Positions 32,044 to 42,194 of a DNA stretch of 64,000 bases are shown here, piece after piece. The notes beneath the pieces are model-generated. The model was not told where the DNA came from. It made no database searches and was given only the letters and a program-made list of their open reading frames with translations. A program made the translations under genes and the position numbers. Source of the stretch: Spirometra erinaceieuropaei. Taxonomy: Eukaryota; Platyhelminthes; Cestoda; Diphyllobothriidea; Diphyllobothriidae. Location of the stretch: positions 197,227-261,226 of the forward strand of contig CACRXP010000115.1 in NCBI GenBank assembly GCA_902702965.1, read 5' to 3'. The first letter of the stretch is position 1. Each line of letters begins with the position of its first letter.

Positions 32044-33394
32044 CAGTAGGTGGGATAACTCATGAAATCTCAACAGAAATTCCGAAATAGGTTTTCTGTT
32101 CGAAAAGACTAATTAAATAGGGTTGTAAAACTAATCATCGCGTGACATAATTCTATAATAATTCAGTTGCCTCAGGATGCCGGCTTCCGAAAGAACTCCT
32201 ATCCGGCGGCATACTAAATCTATACGTTGCAAAAAATGACTACGTACGCAGCATGCCTTTTTTCATTGATTTTCGATGTCCTTAAAGATTCAATCATATT
32301 TCAGAAAACATGCATAAAAATATTCATTCTTTTGCTCATTCAGTAGATAAGTACGTCATTTTTAATTTTATACTCGAAGGAGGGACATAATTAGGTTTTA
32401 AATAAGTTTCTAATTGTGAGATTTTTTAATACCGTGAAATGATTGTTCATAAAACGCCATGTCTCTGCATTTACCAATGTGGCTCGTAAAGTTAACAATA
32501 TGGCTCAAATGCAATGCCTAATTACATGAACTTCATATAGTCTCCTTTTAATACGGTAGAGGAATGCATGGTTTTCGTACGCGGAAATAATACGGTTTGT
32601 AGTTTGTGAACCCTGAATGCAAGTGTAACGGCAGATCAGGTTTAAAATTATTCGGAAATTGGAAAAGTTTTATAAAATCAAATCATTTCCTTGCTTCGAG
32701 TCTAAAATTGGAAAGAGACGTCATTTTTTACTGAATGAGCAACAGAACGAATATTTGTATGCATGTTTTCCATGAAATATAATTGAATATTTAAGAACAT
32801 CGAAAATCAAGGAAAAAATGCATGCTACATAAGAGGTCATTTTTTTACATGCAGCCAATAAGAAGTTGTTTCGAAAGCCGGCATCCTGGGGTAACTGAAT
32901 TATTATAGAATTTCGCTGCATGATGATTAGTTTTTCAATCCTACTTAATTAATCTTCAAAAGGCAATTTGGCGAGCATACGTTTGCTTTCGATAAATTCT
33001 CTTCAGGCCTGTACATTTATATGGCTATTGAAGTAATGAATGCAAAAGATACGGGCCGGTCCTATGCGCGCAGAAGAATTTCGTGCAGGCCCCACAGTTA
33101 CCATGGGCCAAAGCCACCAAGCCAGACACCCGCATGTAACTGCATTCGCCGGGACCCACCTTCCCCCTGGCGCCGACTGGAATTATGGTGTTTCACCCTC
33201 CCCCTCCCCTACCCTCCCCTATCTACCCGTATCTTTTGCATTCATTACTTCAATAGCCATATAAATGTACAGGCCTGAAGAGAATTTATCGAAAGCAAAC
33301 GTATGCTCGCCAAATTGCCTTTTAATTAATCTTCTCGAAACGGAAACGCATTTCGGAATTTCTGTTGAGATTTCATGAGTTAGCCCACTTACTC
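32044..33394. repeat. Long-TIR MITE copy with nested insertion
   Basis: Left terminus CAGTAGGTGGGATAACTCAT, right terminus ATGAGTTAGCCCACTTACTC followed by TA. The copy is about 1.35 kb because a 366-bp PLE-derived fold-back sits inside its right arm at 32958-33323. Without the insertion it is about 975 bp, the family length. Confidence 0.85.
32958..33323. mobile_element. 366-bp fold-back PLE derivative with 11-bp target duplication
   Basis: Begins AAAAGGCAATTTGGCGAGCA and ends TGCTCGCCAAATTGCCTTTT. The inverted repeats extend about 95 bp inward (to ATGCAAAAGATACGG). The core (33060-33220) matches the end of the PLE endonuclease and 3' region at 49940-50130. AATTAATCTTC occurs at 32947-32957 and again at 33324-33334, an 11-bp target-site duplication in the host MITE. 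Confidence 0.85.
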
Positions 33395-33399
33395 TAAGT

Positions 33400-33644
33400 G
33401 TACTTTGTGGACCGGGGGATGCGGTGGCACGTTTAAGCATGGGTTTTCATCTTGCCAGCAGCCGCCTCCGTCCTCCGTCATGACACCAGGTCCAGATGGA
33501 CGAAGAGGCGAAGGTGCGGTAGATGCTTCGCAAGTCTGCGAACACTATAAGCGAAACCATGACCTAGTTATCGTCTCTGACCTCACTCTGCTGTGGAACA
33601 TATGGTAGACAATGCCAAAAGAGACGGTCGAATTGTCGATAAAT
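33400..33644 (-). repeat. GC-rich dispersed repeat, minus copy
   Basis: Contains GGTGCGGTAGATGCTTCGCA and CTCACTCTGCTGTGGAACAT, minus-orientation blocks of the dispersed repeat. Confidence 0.65.
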
Positions 33645-33800
33645 ACAGCACTCTTTGCGCCCCTACCACCTTTATCTGCGACTGCCTCTAACGAAGGGCT
33701 CGAGTGAGAAACCGAAACCTCTGGCCAATAAACTTCTTCCGGCGATGGCTTCTCGGTAACGATCGAGTGAAAGACTCCAAACACACACGACCAGTCAAAG
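33645..33800 (+). mobile_element. Penelope-like element 3' tail, plus strand
   Basis: GATAAATACAGCACTCTTTG then a hammerhead remnant and CCAATAAACTTCTTCCGGCG, the terminal order seen in other PLE copies. 5' part missing. Confidence 0.65.
33683..33726 (+). ncRNA. Hammerhead ribozyme motif, inactivated
   Basis: CTAACGA in place of CTGANGA, stem II with GGGCTC/GAAACC, then GAAAC and CTC. The core G is lost. Confidence 0.45.
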
Positions 33801-34014
33801 GTGCCTGTCTTGCATTAAATGTCTACAACGATCGCTTCTCAATTCCCCAAGCATCAGTAGAGCTTTGACTTTGGAAAGGCCGGAAGAATATAAAGGTTGC
33901 TGATGAATATGTGGTGTCAAGCGGGGCTTAAGGAGTCAATGGAGTGATGGACCGGTTTCAGCATATTGTCGCCACCAAAATGGACGTGATTCAATCTGTT
34001 GAGATAAGCATAAA

Positions 34015-34300
34015 TGCAAATATTTATTTTGATCCATCTGTGAAAGGAACTAGGCTGGCCTCGCTGGGATTCGAACCCAGAACAGGAAGGGGGACTTGAT
34101 TACGGCCAATACCCTAGCCGCTTGCACTAGGAGGCCCTATCGGCAGTCGTGAGTTTGATCAATTTGCGGTCAGTCTACACGCCCAGCATATCGCAACGTT
34201 TTAAATCTGTCAAGTCAAATACAGGAAGCTGACTGACCAAATAATCCACCTAAAACCCGTCAGATGACTACCAGACTCATGTACGAGATCCCTCCCCTAC
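34015..34300 (-). repeat. Diverged tRNA-Ile-like SINE
   Basis: The head at 34054-34138 (minus) retains a B box (GGGTTCGAATCCCAGC) and a weakened A box. The body keeps CGTCAGATGACTACCAGACT and an AATACAGGAAGCTGACTG block. An older copy of the family at 17.7-19.2 kb. Confidence 0.7.
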
Positions 34301-35615
34301 CTGCAGTGAGTTCGAACCCTACCGAGATCGATGACGTCTTCACAGATAAGTCAAAATAAAAGATAAATCCCAAACTGGCCAAAAGAGGTCATAAAGACTT
34401 AAAAAGTTTATATAAATCAGAGTACGGAGGGACGTTAACTACCTGCAATGTTAGGGAGCCTATGGATTGGGGCTAGATTTGAATGTCAGCAGGGAAACTT
34501 ATAAGACTGTCATTGACCCTTGCTTTGGCATGTTGGCTGCCCTAAGAATAGTCTCCTGGTCGGCCAGATTACGGATAGTCCACTATTAGCACGTTTTTCA
34601 AAGCGTGATAAAGTTTACTGTTCCTTGGCTGCCCATAAATCAAGTGGTTTGGGGTGACCATGTGGGAAGGTGCACTTCAGCACATGAGATAAATGGGTAT
34701 TTAAATGTTTAGCAATGCCCTTCTCTGTGGGAGCGTTTTCAAGGTTTTATACAGAACGGCATCTGTTTCCTGGTTCAAAAGTCCATGCAATTATCGATCA
34801 GGTTGAGTTCTTTTATGTCACATCCGGTTTTTATCAGAAAAGTGAATGAAAACCCCTAGCTGTCCCGTTCTCTTTAAAAAAAAGTACTTTGCTGGGCGTA
34901 CCCAAGTAATGCCAGGGAGAGATTGAAACACGATGTGCGCATATGCACACCTCTGATTAAAATTAGCGACTTTTCTACCAGAAGCGAAAAATATCGTTCC
35001 CCCCCCCCAATTTGAAGTCATTTTCCTTATCTTTGCTTAATCGCAAACCATATCCTACGAGTATTCGTGAATTATACAGTTGCAGTATAGATTCTAATAT
35101 GTTTCTCAAACATCCAGCAGACCTCGGGATTACATATTAGCTGAAAGCTTTCCGTATACTCGAAGGGTGAAATTCCCACTTGATGGCGGGTTATCCTGCA
35201 GCTAACTTTGAAAAATCTGCATACGTCCGGAAAATACAGGGCTTTGGGTAAAGACGTTTTCTATTTCCAGGGTGTACAATTACACAGATTATTACTGAAT
35301 GAGTTTGGAATGGCTTTAAGCTCTCTGAATAGGGCTTCCATGTGTTTGATGACGTCGCATGATAGCATGTCATCGAGGCGATTTTGCTTAGTTCCAGCTT
35401 CCCATCACACAATAACGCTCAAACTCCACGTGATTGTCGATGAGAGTGAGTTCTTTGATGCCACATAAGGTGTTTATCGGGACCTTGTTTTCCCACCAAG
35501 TCTACACAACCGCTTAGTATCCTGGGTTATTTACTATTGCCAGGTCGTGCTCCAGTGTAGCGCAGATATGGTCTTTGGTGAGGACGTTGTAGTCTTAGAA
35601 AATTTCTTTGCAGTC
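34301..35615. other. Unassigned DNA with an internal duplication
   Basis: About 34690-34845 and 35300-35490 are diverged copies of one unit: compare TCCATGCAATTATCGATCAG with CTCCACGTGATTGTCGATGA, and TGAGTTCTTTTATGTCACAT with TGAGTTCTTTGATGCCACAT. A C run lies at 35001-35008. The repeated unit may belong to a decayed retroelement, but no protein family could be named. Confidence 0.4.
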
Positions 35616-35817
35616 GGTCCGATCTTATTTCGTTGCCGTACATGCAGTAGACAAGCCCCACCCTAATCCCTAACCACTCGCCCTAGCCCTGACCCTAATC
35701 CCTGACTCCTGGCCCTAACCTCAAAACCTAATACCAACCCCAACCCTAACCTCTACCCCGTAACCCTAAATCCAAACGCTAAGTCCTAACAGGTACGGCT
35801 AGGAAATAAGATCTTGC
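35616..35817. repeat. Small TIR element enclosing telomere-like repeats
   Basis: Left end GGTCCGATCTTATTTCGTTG, right end ACGGCTAGGAAATAAGATCT. The 130-bp interior is degenerate CCCTAA (CCCTAATCCCTAACC and TAACCTCTACCCCGTAACCC). Longest copy in the window. Confidence 0.75.
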
Positions 35818-36430
35818 TTTTCTGTCTATCAGAAGGTCATTTCCCTGAGGGTTCTTGTGGCTCGGATATTCCGTTTGAAGACATCTCTCCGTTCAGTTTT
35901 GTAGCTTAACAGTTTGCGATTATGGGATTATTTTAAATGCTGAAATACCTCTTCGAATAGCACAATATTTGTTTATTTATTAGACACTGTCTTCAACAAA
36001 ATGTTGTGAGCCTTCTATGTCACCTTCTCAGTGGGATGCAGGGGGAATGTAAAGTTTTTCCTTAAGTGGCAGACGTACAGCTTGTAGTTTGGAAACTCTA
36101 AAATTACAAACTTTTCTAAAATGAGTGGGAGAAACCGTCCACCCTAGTAGAAACGGAAAGTGAATCTATTTTTTAGCCCGACTACAGAATATTTAGATTT
36201 ATATGGTTATTGATAATCAATGACAAATTGACACTACTTGAGTAACCACCTGGAGAGCATGAATTTTAAGTCTGTCCGGAATGACGGAAGTTAAGATTCG
36301 GCGTTAGATCCCAACTGAAATGCCTTATAAATATGCTGCAAGATTGTCAGTATGGCAATCTCGTCCGAGTGGTTCTTTTAAACTGGAATCCTATTGTAGA
36401 GTACTAGTTAAAATTTCATGATATCTGGGA
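35818..36430. repeat. Degenerate long-TIR MITE trace
   Basis: 36060-36420 keeps the order of the family (CTTGTAGTTTGGAAACTC, then CACTACTTGAGTAACCAC, then a CTGCAAGATTGTCAGTATGG block and AAATTTCATGA) at low similarity. The 5' part of this interval is unassigned. Confidence 0.45.
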
Positions 36431-38339
36431 CGATAATTAGCATAGGAGACCGTTCGAATCTACGCGGTAACTTTGGTTTCCGCCCTAAAATAACTTACGA
36501 ACATGTCTTGTGCAAGAAAGAGGCCTTCTTCCTAATGCGTGGGCTCATAACGAAAATACGCAGCGTCCAGCGTATTGTGGACTGATCATCTGAGTTCCAA
36601 CCATCCAGTTTTATCAGCTGCTGGCGTATCGACAGTGGCATGGGTAAGACTGTCTAGTCCGTTTTCCAAAGCCTCGACATTACTCGGGTCTACCAGATGG
36701 GTCATAAGTACTTCATCAAACCGGTCATTCTCTGTCGCTGCAGATCGGGAATTTATTCAATCAGGAATGGGCGCACACTGATCTACTGGCGTCTCCTCCA
36801 AAAAAACTCCATATGGGTAGCAAAGATCATGAACAGACAACCAACTACCAGCCCGAATTCGCCCATATTATATTATCAGCGCGGAGGGACGAACGAGAAT
36901 GCGGTTAGATTGACAGAGTACTGTTTCGGGCTTATTTCTTCTCCACTAAGTCAATCATAATCCTGACTGCTGTCTGCTAACAGAACGCAAACATGAGCGA
37001 ACATGCGTGCGTACAAGCACACCCATGTGTCGAGAGACGTGGTCAATCAAAAGTCATCCGTCTGTCTCTGCAAATATACAAGCCTCTAGGAATAATTGCC
37101 TACTTCGGGCGAAAAGCGAATTTGCACAAACGATTCCTTCACATATAATGTGGAAGGCCAGCTTGTACCAGTGTGATTCAACTGTGTAAAGTTTAATTAC
37201 AGTCAGTGAGCTTTCCAATACGGTAGAGGCCACCGGAATCGTTCATCGACCTCCTTACCCTGAAGAAACTGTAAGAAATATTCTAGAGGATGGGAATGTT
37301 CGAAAGGCATATGCGGTAGATTTTAAGATTTACTAACTTCGGGTAAAATGTCTTGACAGGGGGCAGTCCTCGTAAATCGAAGCTGGGTCTGAATTCACAA
37401 TTTGTGAAATTAAAGTACCTAGGCAAATACGTATAAGAGGTATGTCGACAGGGATACGTGCACACTGTTGCAACTGTGTTTCTGGTCTATTCCGTTTGCA
37501 TTCACCATCTGCAACCACAAACACAAGCATGTGTGCACACCCAAACACACCGCTTGGTCTATCACATCACACATCCTCTAAAAGGGCCACACAAATTCTC
37601 CGTTATTCCGGACTGTCTCTGCAGATTTGGCCCCTCAAATCTCATATGCATGTATATATTTTTTTTAAAAAAAGAACCCAGACGTTTACTTCATGTTATA
37701 ACCACGCTACGAATGTGTGCAGCAATTTCGGCCGCATTCCCATTGGATAAAATAGTCCGACGTAGTATGGCGCCCAATGCATGACGGCCTACCGTTATCG
37801 ACTAAATTTGTTTAAACGCGCAGCCACGCATTGCAATGTTTTATCATTTGTTTCTGTTTATTTAATCGCATTATGGCACCTGGATTAACACGCTGGTCGT
37901 GATATCGACGTTGTGAATATACACAGAACTGACTTGCATGAAAAAAGCAGTCACATCGAAGCGAAAAATTTAACACGAGTGTATTTAAATTTCTGGATAC
38001 GATGCACTTCCTGTGTCGGCTTTGCCATGTGATTGCGAATTCGCATTAATTCACCAAACCCCTTATTTAACGATTTTTTTGCGTTTGATGGCTGAATGAA
38101 GTGGGGTTTTGCGTATTCAAATTAAATGATACTTGTGCCTGGGACGAAAGGTACACAGAAACCTGTCTGGGTAATTATCCACAATTCGTTACTTGTTGAA
38201 GGCCACAAATCGCCTTGTTATCGCCGGTTGGTCGAGAGCGGATAGAACTAACTGTCTTCTCACGAACACGGATGCCCTATGTTTGTAACGACATCTCACC
38301 TTAGAAGATATATGATTGGTTCCCTGGCAAAAGACTGTT
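36431..38339. other. Unassigned, mostly non-coding
   Basis: 36690-36725 (CTACCAGATGGGTCATAAGT) matches a SINE-associated segment at 55890-55920 in inverse sense. A T/A run lies at 37659-37675. The overlapping frames at 37442-37784 show no family. No host exon could be recognised. Confidence 0.3.
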
Positions 38340-39506
38340 CAGTAGCCGTGTTTGCGCGTTTTCTAGTCTAAAGCATCTTTAGAATTTCAGTAAGCATGCG
38401 GTCTTGTAATGCACATACGCCTAAGTAGGGTATTTGAATCCTAGAGGATTCAATAATTATTGATTAAGTTGTATGATAGAAATGAAAGGAAATGAAACGT
38501 GCATCGACATGTCTCTGTTGCTGTACGGATATGCTCATAAAGTTAAAAACACTCTGTTCAAAGCGTACATAAAAATATCCTTTTTCGGATTTTTTGGGTA
38601 CCACAGTACATTTTCATCAATTTTTATCTTCGAGGAAACAGGATCATCCAACTTTTAAAGTGTTTTTAACTATCGAAAAATTTTGAACTTGATCTGCTGT
38701 TTCCTGTGCGTTTGGAATTTGTAAATTACCAAGATGCATTGCTCTGTGATATGAAGACGTTATGAATAGTTTCTAAAATAGTACAGTGAATATGAGTCAC
38801 CTCGTTTACTTCATCAACAAAGTTAAAAACCACCCTTCGAAAACCCAGTGATTACAAACTTTTTTAAATCGCAAAATACGATTTTTTTAAGCAGACCATG
38901 CATGTACTGCATAGATCATGTTGATCCCAGCGTATTTTTCGAACGCACACACTGTGCGTAGCCCCCTTTACTAAAGGTCACACGTCAAGAGTCTATCCAA
39001 AGAGGTGAATCTGTGGAGTTCAGCAAATTCAACATTTGATTTGAACCATATTGTAAACCTTGCAGGCAAAATTAATAAATACAGAGACACTATGTTTTAT
39101 GGGCTGGCATCTGAAAGTCTTAGTAAATTTAATAATCTTAAGTTTTTCCACAACTTGACTATACCCCCCTTCCAGTATAAAATTTGAAGAGGACGTAATT
39201 TTCTACCAAAGACGTAAAAGAACGAATATTTGTATGCATGTTTTCTATGAAATATGCCTGAATATATAAGAACATCAACAATCAACAGGGGAACTCCAAA
39301 CTACTTAAGTGGTCATTTTACGGAGTGTAGTTTTTGCAGGCTGCCTGAATGAATTTCTTTCAGAAGCCGGCATTTTGAAATAATTGGAGTATCTTTAAAT
39401 TATGCCGCACACTTATTAATACTGCAGCCGTATTTATGTAGTCTTTTCGCGTTTGGAGCGCATTTAGCAATTTCTACTCATATTTCGTGAGTTATCACAT
39501 CTACTG
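38340..39506. repeat. Degenerate long-TIR MITE copy
   Basis: The right end GTGAGTTATCACATCTACTG and the interior (TTTGAACCATATTGTAAACC, then TGCATGTTTTCTATGAAATA) identify the family. The left arm is too diverged to place its terminus exactly. Confidence 0.65.
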
Positions 39507-40234
39507 TAGATTACGGGTTAGACCACCGTAGGAATGAAACATCAAGGGCAAATTTAAATGACCCACGCAAAAAAGCATCGCAGTTACTTTACCCTCGACT
39601 GTATGAGAAAAATTTTTCGACAGGTCATCCACTTGAATAGTGTTTTCCAAATCGCAAAATACGATTCCTTAAGCAGCAACGAATTATCCCCATAGATCAT
39701 GTTAATCCCAGAATATTTTTGGAACACAAAAACTGCGCGTAGTCCCCTTTACTAGAGCCTGATCGGCCTTCACACTAACCTTTAGCGATTTCAGTTTACA
39801 AGCTGCGTGCGTTCTGCGTAAGGGAATTCATATATTCCTCTGTGCCTTTAAGAAGGTACTGTATAGATTTCATAAAACGTTGTAATGGATACGGGCTGTG
39901 TTGTACACTTTCAGAGGAACATTGGTAAACGGACACGTGCGATGCTGTATATATGGACAGTGCACGATCCTACAAAACTCATGATTAGAAACCTTTTTAA
40001 AACCGAAAGATAACGCTCCTTAAGTGTTAAAATATAAAGAAAATTTGGTTTTCTATCAAACATATAAAAGAACGCATATTTTTGTGCATGATTTCTACAA
40101 AATATATTTGAATTTATAAGACCACCACGGCCCTGAGTTAAATCGCAGTTGAGTCAATATGAATTATTCCAAATCTACCAAAACATCTCTGAATTTCTCA
40201 GTTGCACGGTCGCAGGAGAGGCTAGATGGTGTCT
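39507..40234. repeat. Degenerate MITE fragment and SINE trace
   Basis: 39640-39725 repeats the AAATCGCAAAATACGATT and CATAGATCATGTT blocks of 38870-38930. 39770-40125 carries right-half family sequence (ATTTCATAAAACGTTGTAATGG). 40145-40185 (GTTGAGTCAATATGAATTATT) is the tRNA-Ile-like SINE border. Confidence 0.55.
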
Positions 40235-40465
40235 CTAAGCCGATATAAAGTCCCGATAAGGAGGCGGCAACTCGGCAGAAACAGGTTCTTCAGACCAGAA
40301 AGGCACTGATTTGCGTGTGGTGGAATTCAGAGAGCGTAATCGATCATGAAGATGAACAGACATCTCCTCGTGCCCCGACAGCGTGACATAAATGAAGCAA
40401 TTTGGAGGGTCCGATACGACCGTTAAGGTCAACTGATTTCGAAGTATGAGCGCGGCAGACCTCAT
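40235..40465 (-). other. Open frame of unknown nature
   Basis: 76 codons on the minus strand (LILRNQLTLTVVSDPPNCF, then SVHLHDRLRSLNSTTRKSV and a proline-rich end before the stop). Composition is protein-like and it does not match any repeat seen here, but no splice signals or family were recognised. It lies downstream of the PDE4-like gene on the same strand. May be chance. Confidence 0.2.
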
Positions 40466-40512
40466 ACGGATAAACTAGTAAAAATGGCCCTTCACCCAGC
40501 AGTCCCGATCCC

Positions 40513-40513
40513 A

Positions 40514-40554
<41 letters not shown>

Positions 40555-40572
40555 TCATCATCATCATCACCA
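40513..40572. repeat. (GTC)n/(ATC)n microsatellite
   Basis: About thirteen GTC units followed by ATC and ACC units. It creates a poly-aspartate frame on the minus strand that is not a gene. Confidence 0.92.
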
Positions 40573-41981
40573 CCATCACAATTACTGTAAATATTAGCAT
40601 TTTCGGTCCTTTTCAAATCAAACGGTTGACGTCATATTTGATCAGGAGAAAGACTTCAAAATAACTTAAAAATGGCAAATACTACAGGACGATAATGACG
40701 GTGGCCTTGTAGATCACAAAAGCGTCTTTGATTTCTGTGCAACACTCGGCGCAACAATGCTAACTGACAGGGAAAATTTTGCTTAAACAAAACCCCTAGG
40801 ACTTAGTATGCAGCCCAATATTTCGCAAACAGCATGGCAGGGATCGTTCATGTGACCCAACTCCCGCCCCAAACGCGAGAAAAGGGACCTCTTCTCCCTA
40901 ATACAAGCGTCTTTGAGCCAAAATCCAGGAAAATTAGGGTTGGGTTTGAGGGTAAGATTCGGGAATAAGTGTCCTTTCTGGAGTTTAGCTCAAGGCAGCC
41001 TGGAGTACGGGGAGCGCTCCCATTGCCGTCTCCTGCCAAGGGTGGTGGGCGGCAAACAAACCAGCCTTACCAAGAGCCTTGGTTCCACTCATGACCACAA
41101 ATTGTTGACTCGTGTTTCGTGAATGAAGGAAAAGCAGGCGAAATAGTAATGACTCTAGCTTATATATTGTAAATATGTATACATACATATTTGTCAGCCT
41201 GGAAGGCGCTGAAAGTAGGAGTGAAATCAAAGTAGGCTCAATTCTGACCTTTTGAACTGGAGGAAATATGGGCGGGGGAGGGGCAGTTGGCTGGAGCGAT
41301 GAGGACGCGCGGGTTGGTTAGTCTATTAACACCTGGCTCTAAGGGAGGTGAGCGGGGGAGGGACAAAAGTGGCGAGGGGGGAGAGGAGGTGAAGAGGGCA
41401 GAAGGAGATAAGAGTTCTCGGAAAGTAGGAGAACTTGATAGTCAGGGTTCACTTGGCGGCCAGTAGGAAGGAGAGCTGAGGGGGAAGCGCGGAAGGGTAA
41501 GGAAGAAAAGGGAGCACTGAAGAAGGCAGTCATGAAGACTGCAGCCACCCCGTGGGGTGTGTAGTCGGCGTGGCGACTAAAATTAACCTAGAGCCAGCAA
41601 GTCGCGTTCAGTGGGGTTAAGATGGGCGTTAAAATCAAGGACTGGCAGGTGGACTTGGAGACTGGACGGGTGGGGTTGGGGAGGGAGGTGGACAGGCGCG
41701 GAGGTTTCAGAAGACAGTAAAAGAAGACCAGGCAGGAGAACGGAAGCGTAGCACGGTGTATCACGGTGGCTGAGTGACGAAAGCGGATTTCACAGGAAAA
41801 CCACCCCTTGTCAGACTAAAAGAGGACTCTTCCGATTTTCGCCTCTACCTATCCGTCTGGTCATCCGCTCGAAAGACATCTGCGTGAAAACGCGGAGGAA
41901 AAAGGGAGATATGGGGGGGGGGGAGGGAGTGGGGCCAGGTGCGGGACGGGGTAGAAGATGCCTTGGACCCGGGGGGGATGA
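40573..41981. other. 3' flank of the PDE4-like gene; G-rich, unassigned
   Basis: No gene is recognised. 41330-41760 is G- and GA-rich (GGAGGGAGGTGG, GGGGAGAGGAGG). No clear polyadenylation signal was pinned down for the upstream gene. Confidence 0.35.
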
Positions 41982-42194
41982 CTACGTGGAGGCGGAGTCT
42001 TCGGGCTTTTCCGCAGTCGATTCGCTCTCCTTGCCGGGGGTTTTTGACCGTTTCTCGAATTCGGCGAAAGGTGACTGGGCCTGGATGGTGTTCCTGTTAG
42101 AGTCCAGCGCCTCGAGCATATGCTCTGCTGCTGGGTGGACGAGATCACACCAGGTCTCCCACAGGGGGCGCAGGACGAAGTCGAAAAAGCCAAT
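41982..42194 (-). CDS. PDE4: PDE4-like phosphodiesterase, last exon
   Basis: The exon begins after CCACCCTCAG and reads IGFFDFVLRPLWETWCDLVH, then PAAEHMLEALDSN, a hydrophilic tail and a TAG stop (70 residues plus stop). It continues in frame (phase 0) from the exon ending DKCQ at 44207. The join gives Q-I-G-F-F-D-F, matching the Q-V-G-F-I-D-Y region of PDE4: the invariant glutamine that holds the purine, and the clamp phenylalanine three residues later. The catalytic domain ends near the LDSN block; the tail is short, without a recognised motif. Cyclic AMP hydrolysis is inferred from the family. Confidence 0.9.
   Translation of the reverse strand: MGFFDFVLRPLWETWCDLVHPAAEHMLEALDSNRNTIQAQSPFAEFEKRSKTPGKESESTAEKPEDSAST

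Noticed and set aside
40344..40616. Minus frame with a poly-aspartate run
   Set aside because: Product of the GTC/ATC microsatellite.
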